A DNA stretch of 47,253 nt, taken from contig DATAXV010000126.1 of assembly GCA_036272915.1 (NCBI GenBank), positions 1-47,253 on the forward strand. Direction: 5' to 3'. The translations under genes were made by a program, and so were the position numbers. The notes under the pieces are model-generated. The model was not told the origin of the DNA, searched no databases, and saw only the letters and a list, made by a program, of their open reading frames with translations. Source of the DNA: DATAXV01 sp036272915. GTDB taxonomy: Bacteria > Chloroflexota > Dormibacteria > Dormibacterales > Dormibacteraceae. Shown one piece after another: positions 25,313 to 33,176 of this stretch. Numbering within the stretch: the first letter of the stretch is position 1; each line of letters begins with the position of its first letter.

Positions 25313-27451
25313 ATGAGAAGGACCGCGCCGGCGTCGCGCATCCTCTCCTGGGGCGGATCGATCGCCGCCCTGTCGCTGGCCGCGGCGCTGCTCGCCGTCG
25401 ACGCGGTGGATGTCGGCGCCAGGGTCGGCGGCGTCAACTCGAACTGGGCCTGGGCGGCCTTCCCCATCTTCTACGGCGTGATCGGCGGCCTCATCGCCGG
25501 AAGGCACCCGGGGAACCCGGTCGGCTGGATCCTTCTCTTCATCGGGATCGCCATCGGCGCGGCCGGAGTGACGGCCGAATTGGGCGCGCTGCCGCAGGCG
25601 GGCCGGGCCGGGCCGGGGGCGATCCTGATCGCCAACGAGGCCCTCGCCCTGGTCTATCCCTGCGGCGGGATCGCCGCGTGCCTGCTCCTGCTCCCCGACG
25701 GGCGGCTTCCCTCTCCGCGCTGGAGGCCGCTGCTGATGACCGTCATCGTCGTCACCGCCGTGTGGCTGGTGCTCCAGGCCCTGGTCCCAGGCCCGCTGAC
25801 GGGGCTCAGCGGCGAGGGGCCGGCGTTCGCGAACCCGACCGCACTGCCCGCGCTCGGCTGGGTGGCCAGGACCGCGCGGTGGATCCCGAACGTCGTCTAC
25901 GTGATCGGCGGGGCGGTACTGCTGATCTCCGCGACGGCGCCGCTGGTGCGCGCCTTCCGGGCCCGGGGCGAGGAGCGCGAGCAGGTTCGCTGGATCGCCT
26001 ACGTGGTGACGCTGACCGCGGCCGCCAACGGCGTGACCGCCGCCCTCTTCATCGTCGTCCCCGTCCTCAGCGACGTCCTGAACAACCTGATCCTCGCCGT
26101 CAATCTGCTCGGGTTCGGCGTGGCCCTCCCCCTCGCCACCGCGGTCGCGATCTTCCGGTACCGGCTCTACGACATCGACCTGATCATCAGCCGGACCCTT
26201 GTCTACGGGTCGCTGGCCGTCTTCATCACCGCCATCTACATCGGCTTCGCCGTCGGCATCGGCGACCTGGTCGGCTCCGGCGGCCAGCCCAACCTCGCCC
26301 TCAGCGTCGTCGCCACCGCCATCGTGGCGCTCGGCTTCGAACCCGTCCGCGAGCGCCTCCAGCGCCTGGCCAACCGCCTCGTCTACGGGCCTCGGGCGAC
26401 GCCCTACGAGGTGCTCAGCGAGTTCTCCGAGCGCGTGGCCGGCTCCTATGCCGCCGAGGACGTCGTACCCCGTATGGCCAGGACGCTTGCCGAGGGCACC
26501 GGCGCCGACCAGGCCGTGGTCTGGCTGCGCTCCGAGGCCCGGCTCCGACCCGCGGCGGGCTGGCCCGCGGTCCTCGCCAACCTGGCCCCGCTGACGGTCA
26601 CCGGCCAGCTCATGCCGGTCATACCGGGATCGGACCGCGCGGTGCCAGTGCGTGATCACGGCGAGCTGCTCGGCGCCCTGTCCGTGTCCAAGCGCGCCGG
26701 CGAGTCGCTGAGCGCGATCGAGAACAACCTCCTCCAAGACCTCGCCAACCAGGCCGGGCTGGTCCTCCGCAACGTCGGCCTGACCGCCGAGCTGGTGCGT
26801 CGCATGGAGGACCTGGAGGGGTCCCGCCGCCGCCTCCTCGCCGCTCAGGACGCCGAGCGGCAGCGGATCGAGCGAGACCTGCAGCAGGGAGCGCAGCGGA
26901 ACCTGCTCGCGCTCAGGGCCCGCCTCGGCGAGACCCGCGCCGCCGCCGACGGGGACCCGGCTCGGGTCAGGGAAATGGTCAGGGGCCTGATGATAGAGGC
27001 CGACGAGGCGCTGCAGACGCTCCGCGAGCTGGCCAGGGGGATCTACCCACCGCTGCTCGCCGACCGGGGCCTGGAGGCGGCGATCGACGCTCAGCTGCGC
27101 CGCATGTCGGTGCCGGTCTCGGTCGAGTCCGCCGGCGTCCACCGTTACCCGCGTGAGATCGAGGCCGGGGTCTACTTCTGCCTGCTCGAGGCTCTGGCCA
27201 ACGTGCAACGGCACGCGCACGCCGACCGGGCATGGGTGCGGCTGGCGGACGCCGGGGGGAGACTCACCTTCGAGGTCGCCGACGACGGGGCTGGCTTCGA
27301 TTCGGTGAGCGCGCTCCGGAGTGGCCTGACCAACATCACCGACCGACTCGACGCCCTCGGCGGCGAGCTCCACATCGACTCCGGGCCGGGCCGGGGCACG
27401 ACCCTGACCGGATCGCTGCCGGCGCCCGCCCTCGTTCCGGTGACCGTCTGA
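25313..27451 (+). CDS. Histidine-kinase-like membrane protein lacking the phosphoacceptor His (paralogue 1)
   Basis: A 712-residue membrane protein. An N-terminal block of about eight hydrophobic segments runs to about residue 345, including FRYRLYDIDLIISRTLVYGSL. A GAF-like region follows (about 370-500), then a HisKA_3-like helix and a HATPase_c domain with N-box EALANVQRHA, G1 DDGAGFD and G2 GLTNITDRLDALGG, so ATP binding looks intact. The phosphoacceptor site, normally RDLHDG, reads RDLQQG: the His is Q524. It therefore cannot autophosphorylate in the usual way. First gene of a trio: its TGA overlaps the next ATG by one base. The stop and all motifs are in frame, so this is not a frameshift. 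ATG 25313 is chosen. Confidence 0.88.
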   Translation: MRRTAPASRILSWGGSIAALSLAAALLAVDAVDVGARVGGVNSNWAWAAFPIFYGVIGGLIAGRHPGNPVGWILLFIGIAIGAAGVTAELGALPQAGRAGPGAILIANEALALVYPCGGIAACLLLLPDGRLPSPRWRPLLMTVIVVTAVWLVLQALVPGPLTGLSGEGPAFANPTALPALGWVARTARWIPNVVYVIGGAVLLISATAPLVRAFRARGEEREQVRWIAYVVTLTAAANGVTAALFIVVPVLSDVLNNLILAVNLLGFGVALPLATAVAIFRYRLYDIDLIISRTLVYGSLAVFITAIYIGFAVGIGDLVGSGGQPNLALSVVATAIVALGFEPVRERLQRLANRLVYGPRATPYEVLSEFSERVAGSYAAEDVVPRMARTLAEGTGADQAVVWLRSEARLRPAAGWPAVLANLAPLTVTGQLMPVIPGSDRAVPVRDHGELLGALSVSKRAGESLSAIENNLLQDLANQAGLVLRNVGLTAELVRRMEDLEGSRRRLLAAQDAERQRIERDLQQGAQRNLLALRARLGETRAAADGDPARVREMVRGLMIEADEALQTLRELARGIYPPLLADRGLEAAIDAQLRRMSVPVSVESAGVHRYPREIEAGVYFCLLEALANVQRHAHADRAWVRLADAGGRLTFEVADDGAGFDSVSALRSGLTNITDRLDALGGELHIDSGPGRGTTLTGSLPAPALVPVTV

Positions 27452-29646
27452 TGCGCGGACGTGAGCGGATGATCGACGCGAGCCGGGACCGCAGCCGCGG
27501 AAGCGTGGCCCTGGCATGGGGCCTCGCGATCGTCGCCGTTGCCCTGGGCGTCACCGCCCTGGCCCTCGGCGTCGTCAACCTCCATTCGGACGTGGACCCC
27601 GGCAACGCCCTTCCCCTCGACGCCCCCTTCCCGTTCGGCCTGGGCCTGATCGGCGGTTTCATCGCGTGGCAGCGACGGCGCAACCCAATTGGCTGGATAC
27701 TCCTCTTCGCCGCCCTGGGAATGGGGCTGACCGCGGCCTCCTCCGGCTATGGGGTGTACGCCGGTCTGGCCCGGCACGGCACCCTGCCCGGCGCGGCGTG
27801 GGCTCTCTGGCTGTACAGCCTCGCCACCATCCCCGTCTATCCCTGCGGCGCGGTCGCCCTCCTCCTGCTGCTCCTTCCCCGGGGGCGCCTCCTGTCGGCG
27901 CGGTGGCGACCGGTGGCCTGGGCAGGAGTGGCGCTGTCACTCTTCTTCCTCCTGCTCACAGCCCTCGGCCCGCCATACGTGACCGGGCCCGACAGCCGGA
28001 CACCCCGGCTCCCCAACCCGGTCGCGGTCCTTCCTCTCTTCGAGTCCGGGCAGCACCTCTTCGACTACCTCGTCAGCGTGCTCTATGTCCTCGCCGTCCT
28101 GATCCTGGTGGCGTCCGCCGCCTCCCTCCTCCTGCGCGTCTTCCGAGCCACCGGCGACGAGCGCGAGCAGGTCCGCTGGATCGCCTACGTCGTCGGACTG
28201 ACTGCCATCGGCGACACGGCGTTGTCGCTGGTGTCGGTGGTCTCGCCCGGCCAGCAGGAGATCTGGAACGTCCTCACCGACCTGGTCAGCGTCCTCGGCT
28301 TCGGCCTCGGCCTTCCCGTGGCGACGGCGGTGGCGATCTTCAAGTACCGCCTATACGACATCGACCTGATCATCAGCAGGACCCTGGTCTTCGGCGCGCT
28401 GGCGGTGTTCATCACCGCCGTCTACGTCGGCATCGCCGTCGGCATCGGTGATCTGGTCGGCTCCAACGGTCAGCCCAACCTGGGTCTCAGCATCCTCGCC
28501 ACCGCCATCGTCGCGGTCGGTTTCGAACCGCTCCGAGGGCGCCTCCAGCGGTTGGCCAACCATCTGGTCTACGGGCCGCGGGCGAACCCCTATGAGATCC
28601 TCAGCGAATTCTCGGAACGGGTCGCCGCCTCGTACGCCGCGGAGGACGTCGTGCCTCGGATGGCGAGGGTGCTGGCTGACGGCACCGGCGCCGAGCGAGC
28701 CGCGGTGTGGCTCCGGTCGGGCGCCCAGCTGCGACCGGCCGCGGTGTGGCCGACGGAGTGGGGCGCCGGCCTCGCCCCACTGCCGGTCACCGGTCAGCTG
28801 ATGCCGGCGATCCCGGAGGCCGACCGGACGGTGGCGGTGCGGCACCAGGGCGAACTGCTCGGCGCTCTGTCTGTCCGCAAGCGGGCCGGCGAGTCCCTGA
28901 GCACGATCGAGGTCGACCTCCTCGACGACCTCGCCAACCAGGCCGGCCTGGTGCTGCGCAACGTCGGTCTGACCACGGAGCTGGTTCGCCGGCTGCGGGA
29001 GCTCGAGGGCTCGCGGCGCCGGCTCCTCGCCGCCCAGGATGCGGAGCGGCGGCGCATCGAACGAGATCTACAGGAGGGCGCGCAGCGGAACGTGATCGCG
29101 CTGCGCGAGCGGCTGGGCGAGACGCGAGCCCTGGCCGGGACCGATCCGGCTCGCACCGGGGAGATGATCGCCGGACTGATGGCCGAGGCCGACGAGGCTC
29201 TGCAGACGCTCCGCGAGCTGGCCAGGGGCATCTATCCCCCGCTCCTGGCCGACCGCGGTCTGGAACCGGCGATCGAGGCCCATCTGCGACGGGTGCCGGC
29301 GGCGGCGACGGCATCGATCGAGGCGACGGCGATCGGCCGGTATCCGCGGGAGATCGAGGCCGGCGTCTACTTCTGTGTGCTCGAGGCGCTCGCCAACGTC
29401 CGGCACCACGCGCATGCGACGTGCGTTCACGTGCGGCTGCTGACGGAATCCAACGGGCTTCGGTTCGAGGTTCGGGACGACGGCTGCGGCTTCGATCCGG
29501 AGACGGCCACAAGGGGCGGCCTCACCAACATCGCCGACCGCCTCGACGCGCTCGAGGGCCGGCTCCAAATCGACTCGGCGCTCGGCAGCGGCACCCGGCT
29601 GATCGGGACGGTGCCGATCCCTGGGCCGGCGACGGTGCCGGCATGA
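27451..29646 (+). CDS. Histidine-kinase-like membrane protein lacking the phosphoacceptor His (paralogue 2)
   Basis: A 731-residue paralogue of its two neighbours with the same layout: about eight membrane segments, a GAF-like region, a HisKA_3-like helix and HATPase_c (N-box EALANVRHHA, G1 DDGCGFD). The motif RDLHDG is replaced by RDLQEG, with Q541 at the phosphoacceptor position. The ATP-binding boxes are kept. ATG 27451 overlaps the previous stop (TGATG), and the gene's own stop overlaps the third gene's start (ATGA), so all three are made together. ATG 27469 is an alternative start. Confidence 0.88.
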   Translation: MRGRERMIDASRDRSRGSVALAWGLAIVAVALGVTALALGVVNLHSDVDPGNALPLDAPFPFGLGLIGGFIAWQRRRNPIGWILLFAALGMGLTAASSGYGVYAGLARHGTLPGAAWALWLYSLATIPVYPCGAVALLLLLLPRGRLLSARWRPVAWAGVALSLFFLLLTALGPPYVTGPDSRTPRLPNPVAVLPLFESGQHLFDYLVSVLYVLAVLILVASAASLLLRVFRATGDEREQVRWIAYVVGLTAIGDTALSLVSVVSPGQQEIWNVLTDLVSVLGFGLGLPVATAVAIFKYRLYDIDLIISRTLVFGALAVFITAVYVGIAVGIGDLVGSNGQPNLGLSILATAIVAVGFEPLRGRLQRLANHLVYGPRANPYEILSEFSERVAASYAAEDVVPRMARVLADGTGAERAAVWLRSGAQLRPAAVWPTEWGAGLAPLPVTGQLMPAIPEADRTVAVRHQGELLGALSVRKRAGESLSTIEVDLLDDLANQAGLVLRNVGLTTELVRRLRELEGSRRRLLAAQDAERRRIERDLQEGAQRNVIALRERLGETRALAGTDPARTGEMIAGLMAEADEALQTLRELARGIYPPLLADRGLEPAIEAHLRRVPAAATASIEATAIGRYPREIEAGVYFCVLEALANVRHHAHATCVHVRLLTESNGLRFEVRDDGCGFDPETATRGGLTNIADRLDALEGRLQIDSALGSGTRLIGTVPIPGPATVPA

Positions 29647-31805
29647 GCGAGGGGAGTCCGACCATGGACGGCACCCCGCGCCCGGCGACCACCGCACTGG
29701 CCTGGTCCCTCACCGCGCTCTCGGTAGGCCTGGGCGTCAGCGTGCTCGCGCTCGGAATCTCCGGCCTGCACCGTGGGCTGGGCTGGGCTGTGATAGGTCC
29801 GATCTGGGCGCCCTTCCCGGTGACCGTCGGGCTGATAGCCTGGCAGCGCCCCCGCAACTCGGTCGGCTGGGTCCTCCTCTTCACCGCGATCGGGATCGGC
29901 CTCTTCGCCGCGGCGTCCACCTACGGCACCTACGCCGCCACCGTCGGACGCGGACTGCCCGGCGCCGTCTGGGCACTATGGCTGCAGAACCAGGCTGTGG
30001 TCCTGGTCTACCCCGGCGGGTCCGCCCTGCTGCTCATGATGCTGCTGCCGAACGGGCGCCTGCCGTCGCGGCGCTGGCGGGCGCTGCTGTTCGCGGCGGC
30101 CGTGTTCACCGTCGCCATCTTCCTGATCACCGCCATGGCTCCTGCGCCGGTTGCCGGAGAGAACGGCAGCTACCCGACGCTGCCCAATCCGCTCCGGCAG
30201 TCCTTCCTCAAGGTCTTCGTGGCCAACGGCGAGCTGCTCGAGAACCTGGTCTGGGCCATCGGCTGCGTGCTCCTCCTGATCGCCGGATCGGCGCCCTTCC
30301 AACGAGCGCGGAAGGCGCGCGGGGATGAGCGGGAACAGGTTCGCTGGATCGCGTACGTGGTCCTGATGACGGTGGTCGCCAACCTCATCTCGGCTTCGCT
30401 CCTCGTGATCGCTCCGACCCAGCAGAGCACCTGGTCGACTCTGAACACCCTGGTCAACCTGATCGGATTCGGCGTCGGCCTGCCGGTGTCAGCCGCGGTC
30501 GCGATCTTCAAGTACCGTCTCTACGACATCGACCTGATCATCAGCCGCACGCTGGTCTTCGGTGCCCTGGCCGTGTTCATCACCGCCGTCTACGTCGGCC
30601 TCGCCGTCGGTGTCGGCAGCCTGATCGGATCTGGGGGGCAGCCGAACCTCGCACTCTCCATCGTCGCCACCGCCATCGTCGCGGTCGGTTTCGAGCCTTT
30701 GCGCGAGCGCCTCCAGCGTCTCGCCAACCGCCTCGTCTACGGGAGCCGGGCGACACCCTACGAGATCCTCAGCCAGTTCTCCGATCGGGTCGCCGGGTCC
30801 TACTCGGCCGCTGACGTGCTGCCCCGCATGGCCAGGGTGCTGGCCGAGGGCACCGCCGCCCAGCGCGGCACCGTCTGGCTCCGCTCCGGCCGGACCCTGG
30901 TGCCGGCGGCGAGCTGGCCGGAGGCCGGGGCCACCGGCGAGGCGATCGCGGTGACCGGTCAGCTGATGCCGCCGCTTCCCGACGCGAACCGCACCGTCGC
31001 CGTGAGGCATGAGGGGGAGCTGCTGGGCGCGCTCTCCGTGCGCAAGCGCCCCGGGGAACCCCTGAGCTCGACCGAGACGGCGCTGCTCCAAGACCTCGCC
31101 AACCAGGCCGGGCTGGTTCTCCGCAACGTCGGCCTGACCGCCGACCTCGTCCGCCACCTGGAGGACCTGGAGTCGTCCCGGCGGCGGCTGCTCGCGGCCC
31201 AGGGCTCCGAGCGAGCGCGCATCGAGCGCGACCTCCAGCACGGCGCTCAGCGCACGCTCGCCGAGCTCCGCCGCCGCCTGGCCGGGGCCGGGTCGCGGGC
31301 CTCCGCCGATCCGGCCGGGACCAGGCAGCTCACCTCGGAGCTGATGGAGGAGGCCGACGAAGCCCTCCAGGCGCTCCGCGAGCTGGCTCGGGGCATCTAC
31401 CCGCCGCTCCTCGCCGACCGTGGTCTGGGCGCCGCCATCGAGGCCCACGCGCGCCGGATGCCGATCGCGGTGACCGTCGACGCCGACGTCGGGCGCTACC
31501 CTCGCGAGGTCGAGTCGAGCGTGTATTTCTGCATCCTGGAGGCGCTCCGAAACGTCGAGGCTCATGCCCATGCCCGCTTGGCGGCGGTGTGCGTCCGCCG
31601 GGAGGAGGGAGGCCTCACCTTCGAGGTCACCGACGACGGCGACGGCTTCGATGCCGACGCACCGGCGAGGGAGGGCGGCCTGACCACCATCCGGGACCGC
31701 CTCGACGCCGCCGGGGGCAGGCTGGAGATCGGGTCGGTCCCAGGGAAGGGGACCAGCCTCCGGGCCTGGTTACCCGCCCCAGCGCAGGTGCCGGCCCCGG
31801 CCTGA
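29643..31805 (+). CDS. Histidine-kinase-like membrane protein with displaced His (paralogue 3)
   Basis: A 720-residue third paralogue, again with an N-terminal multi-helix membrane block, a GAF-like region, a dimerisation helix and HATPase_c (N-box EALRNVEAHA, G1 DDGDGFD). The motif reads RDLQHG: Q532 sits where His should be and His 533 follows in the next position. Shifted by one residue on the helix, H533 would face another way, so it is not expected to serve as a normal phosphoacceptor, although it cannot be excluded. ATG 29664 has a better SD (GAGGGGAG), but ATG 29643 is coupled by ATGA. It ends 10 nt from the convergent receiver gene. Confidence 0.88.
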   Translation: MSEGSPTMDGTPRPATTALAWSLTALSVGLGVSVLALGISGLHRGLGWAVIGPIWAPFPVTVGLIAWQRPRNSVGWVLLFTAIGIGLFAAASTYGTYAATVGRGLPGAVWALWLQNQAVVLVYPGGSALLLMMLLPNGRLPSRRWRALLFAAAVFTVAIFLITAMAPAPVAGENGSYPTLPNPLRQSFLKVFVANGELLENLVWAIGCVLLLIAGSAPFQRARKARGDEREQVRWIAYVVLMTVVANLISASLLVIAPTQQSTWSTLNTLVNLIGFGVGLPVSAAVAIFKYRLYDIDLIISRTLVFGALAVFITAVYVGLAVGVGSLIGSGGQPNLALSIVATAIVAVGFEPLRERLQRLANRLVYGSRATPYEILSQFSDRVAGSYSAADVLPRMARVLAEGTAAQRGTVWLRSGRTLVPAASWPEAGATGEAIAVTGQLMPPLPDANRTVAVRHEGELLGALSVRKRPGEPLSSTETALLQDLANQAGLVLRNVGLTADLVRHLEDLESSRRRLLAAQGSERARIERDLQHGAQRTLAELRRRLAGAGSRASADPAGTRQLTSELMEEADEALQALRELARGIYPPLLADRGLGAAIEAHARRMPIAVTVDADVGRYPREVESSVYFCILEALRNVEAHAHARLAAVCVRREEGGLTFEVTDDGDGFDADAPAREGGLTTIRDRLDAAGGRLEIGSVPGKGTSLRAWLPAPAQVPAPA

Positions 31806-31815
31806 GCCCGCGCCG

Positions 31816-32190
31816 TTACCGGCTGGCGACGCTCTTCGACCAGGCCTCCTCGAGGCGATCGGGGAGGAAGTCCGACTTGGGGATGTAGGCCGCCGCACCG
31901 CACTCGGCCGCCTTGGAGTCGTAGTCACCCGCCTCGTAGGTGGAGAGCAGCAGGACGACCACCGGGCTGGAGTGACCCAGGATCCGGCGGGTCGCCTCCA
32001 ACCCGTCGATGCCGGGCAGGTTGACGTCCATCAGGACCAGGTCCGGATGCAGCTCGCCGGCCATCTCGACCGAGGCCTCGCCGGTCTCGGCCTCGCCCAC
32101 CACCTCGAAGCCGTCGCTCATCTCTACCACCGCTCTCGCCGCCATCCGGAACGGCGCCTGATCGTCGACAAGGAGAACCCGCACTGTCAT
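31816..32190 (-). CDS. Single-domain response regulator (receiver only)
   Basis: A 124-residue CheY-like receiver with no output domain. Acidic pair D9/D10 (LLVDDQ), phosphoacceptor D55 in LVLMDVNLPG, Ser/Thr 83-84 in LLSTYEAGDY and K105 in AYIPKSDF are all present, so it should be phosphorylatable. It is convergent with the kinase trio, 10 nt apart. Stand-alone receivers typically act by binding partners or as phosphate sinks or shuttles. Partner kinases here would have to be intact ones, as the neighbouring trio lack the donor His. Confidence 0.9.
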   Translation of the reverse strand: MTVRVLLVDDQAPFRMAARAVVEMSDGFEVVGEAETGEASVEMAGELHPDLVLMDVNLPGIDGLEATRRILGHSSPVVVLLLSTYEAGDYDSKAAECGAAAYIPKSDFLPDRLEEAWSKSVASR

Positions 32191-32294
32191 GTCCTACCGA
32201 CGATAGGGCAAGGGCGGGATTGATGCCCATGGTGCCAGCACCACCGTCCCGGGGGACGCCCACCTCCACGCTGGCCGGTGCGCGCCGCAGCCAG

Positions 32295-32300
32295 TATGCT
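32295..32300 (+). promoter_or_regulatory. TATGCT -10-like box before the NarL-type regulator
   Basis: TATGCT is followed after 7 nt (GCGGACT) by the chosen GTG start at 32308. With no SD, this fits a leaderless transcript. Confidence 0.35.
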
Positions 32301-32307
32301 GCGGACT

Positions 32308-32979
32308 GTGGCCGTCCGCGTCGTTCTGGCAGAGGACAACTACCTTGTTCGCGAGGGGGTGCGGCAGCTGATCGAGACCCAGCCCGAGCTGGAGCTGGTC
32401 GCCGTCTGCGCCGATCGCGACTCCCTGCTCAGGGCGGTCGACGAGTACCGGCCCGACGTGGTCCTCACCGACATCCGGATGCCGCCCGGCAACGCCGACG
32501 AGGGGCTCCAGGTGGCGGCCAGCCTCCGCACCTCGAGCCCGGGGACCGGGGTCGTCGTGCTCAGCCAGTTCGTCGAGCCCGAGTACGCGCTGACCCTGCT
32601 CGAGAAGGGGGCGGCGGGCCGGGCCTATCTCCTCAAGGAGCGGGTCGCCGACGTCGCCCAGCTGGTCAACGCGGTCAAGGAGGTGGCCCGCGGCGGCTCG
32701 GTGATCGACCCCCTGGTGGTCGAGGCGCTGGTGGCGGCACGGACCAGTGAGAGCTCGCCGCTTCGCACCCTCACCCCGCGCGAGCGGGAGGTCCTGGCGG
32801 AGATGGCCCAGGGCAAGAACAACGGCGCCATCGCCAGGGCGCTCTTCCTCACCGAGCGCGCGGTTGAGAAGCACATCAACTCGATCTTCTCCAAGCTCGG
32901 CCTCACCGAGGAGGTCGACGTGCACCGGCGCGTGATGGCGACCCTGATGTACCTCGGAACCCCAGATCGCAAGGTCTGA
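32308..32979 (+). CDS. NarL/FixJ-family response regulator
   Basis: A 223-residue two-domain regulator. Receiver: AEDN acidic pocket, phosphoacceptor D55 in VVLTDIRMP, and K in YLLKERV. Output: a LuxR-type HTH, LTPREREVLAEMAQGKNNGAIARALFLTERAVEKHINSIFSKLGL. HisKA_3 kinases usually pair with NarL-type regulators, so it may serve the intact kinase at 41 kb or another elsewhere. The frame is open from GTG 32278 and ATG 32296; GTG 32308 gives the family N-terminus. Its receiver is clearly related to that of the receiver-cyclase at 36274-37587. Confidence 0.92.
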   Translation: MAVRVVLAEDNYLVREGVRQLIETQPELELVAVCADRDSLLRAVDEYRPDVVLTDIRMPPGNADEGLQVAASLRTSSPGTGVVVLSQFVEPEYALTLLEKGAAGRAYLLKERVADVAQLVNAVKEVARGGSVIDPLVVEALVAARTSESSPLRTLTPREREVLAEMAQGKNNGAIARALFLTERAVEKHINSIFSKLGLTEEVDVHRRVMATLMYLGTPDRKV

Positions 32980-33176
32980 GCGGGCCGTCTCGGGCGACGC
33001 GCCGACCGGGGGGCGGGGAACCCGGTGACCGATCAGGATTCGAGAAGCGGCGCGGCTGAACCCTCGTTTAGCCTGGCCGACATGGACGGCTCCCTCAGTC
33101 ACGGCGGCGTCACCGCGTCCCGGGAGAAGCCTGCGTCCGGACGGCCTGCTGGCCGGCTCACCGACACCACGAGGTC

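Noticed and set aside
25313..31805. Assembly duplication of one kinase gene
   Set aside because: The three copies differ throughout in sequence and length (712, 731 and 720 residues), so they are true diverged paralogues.
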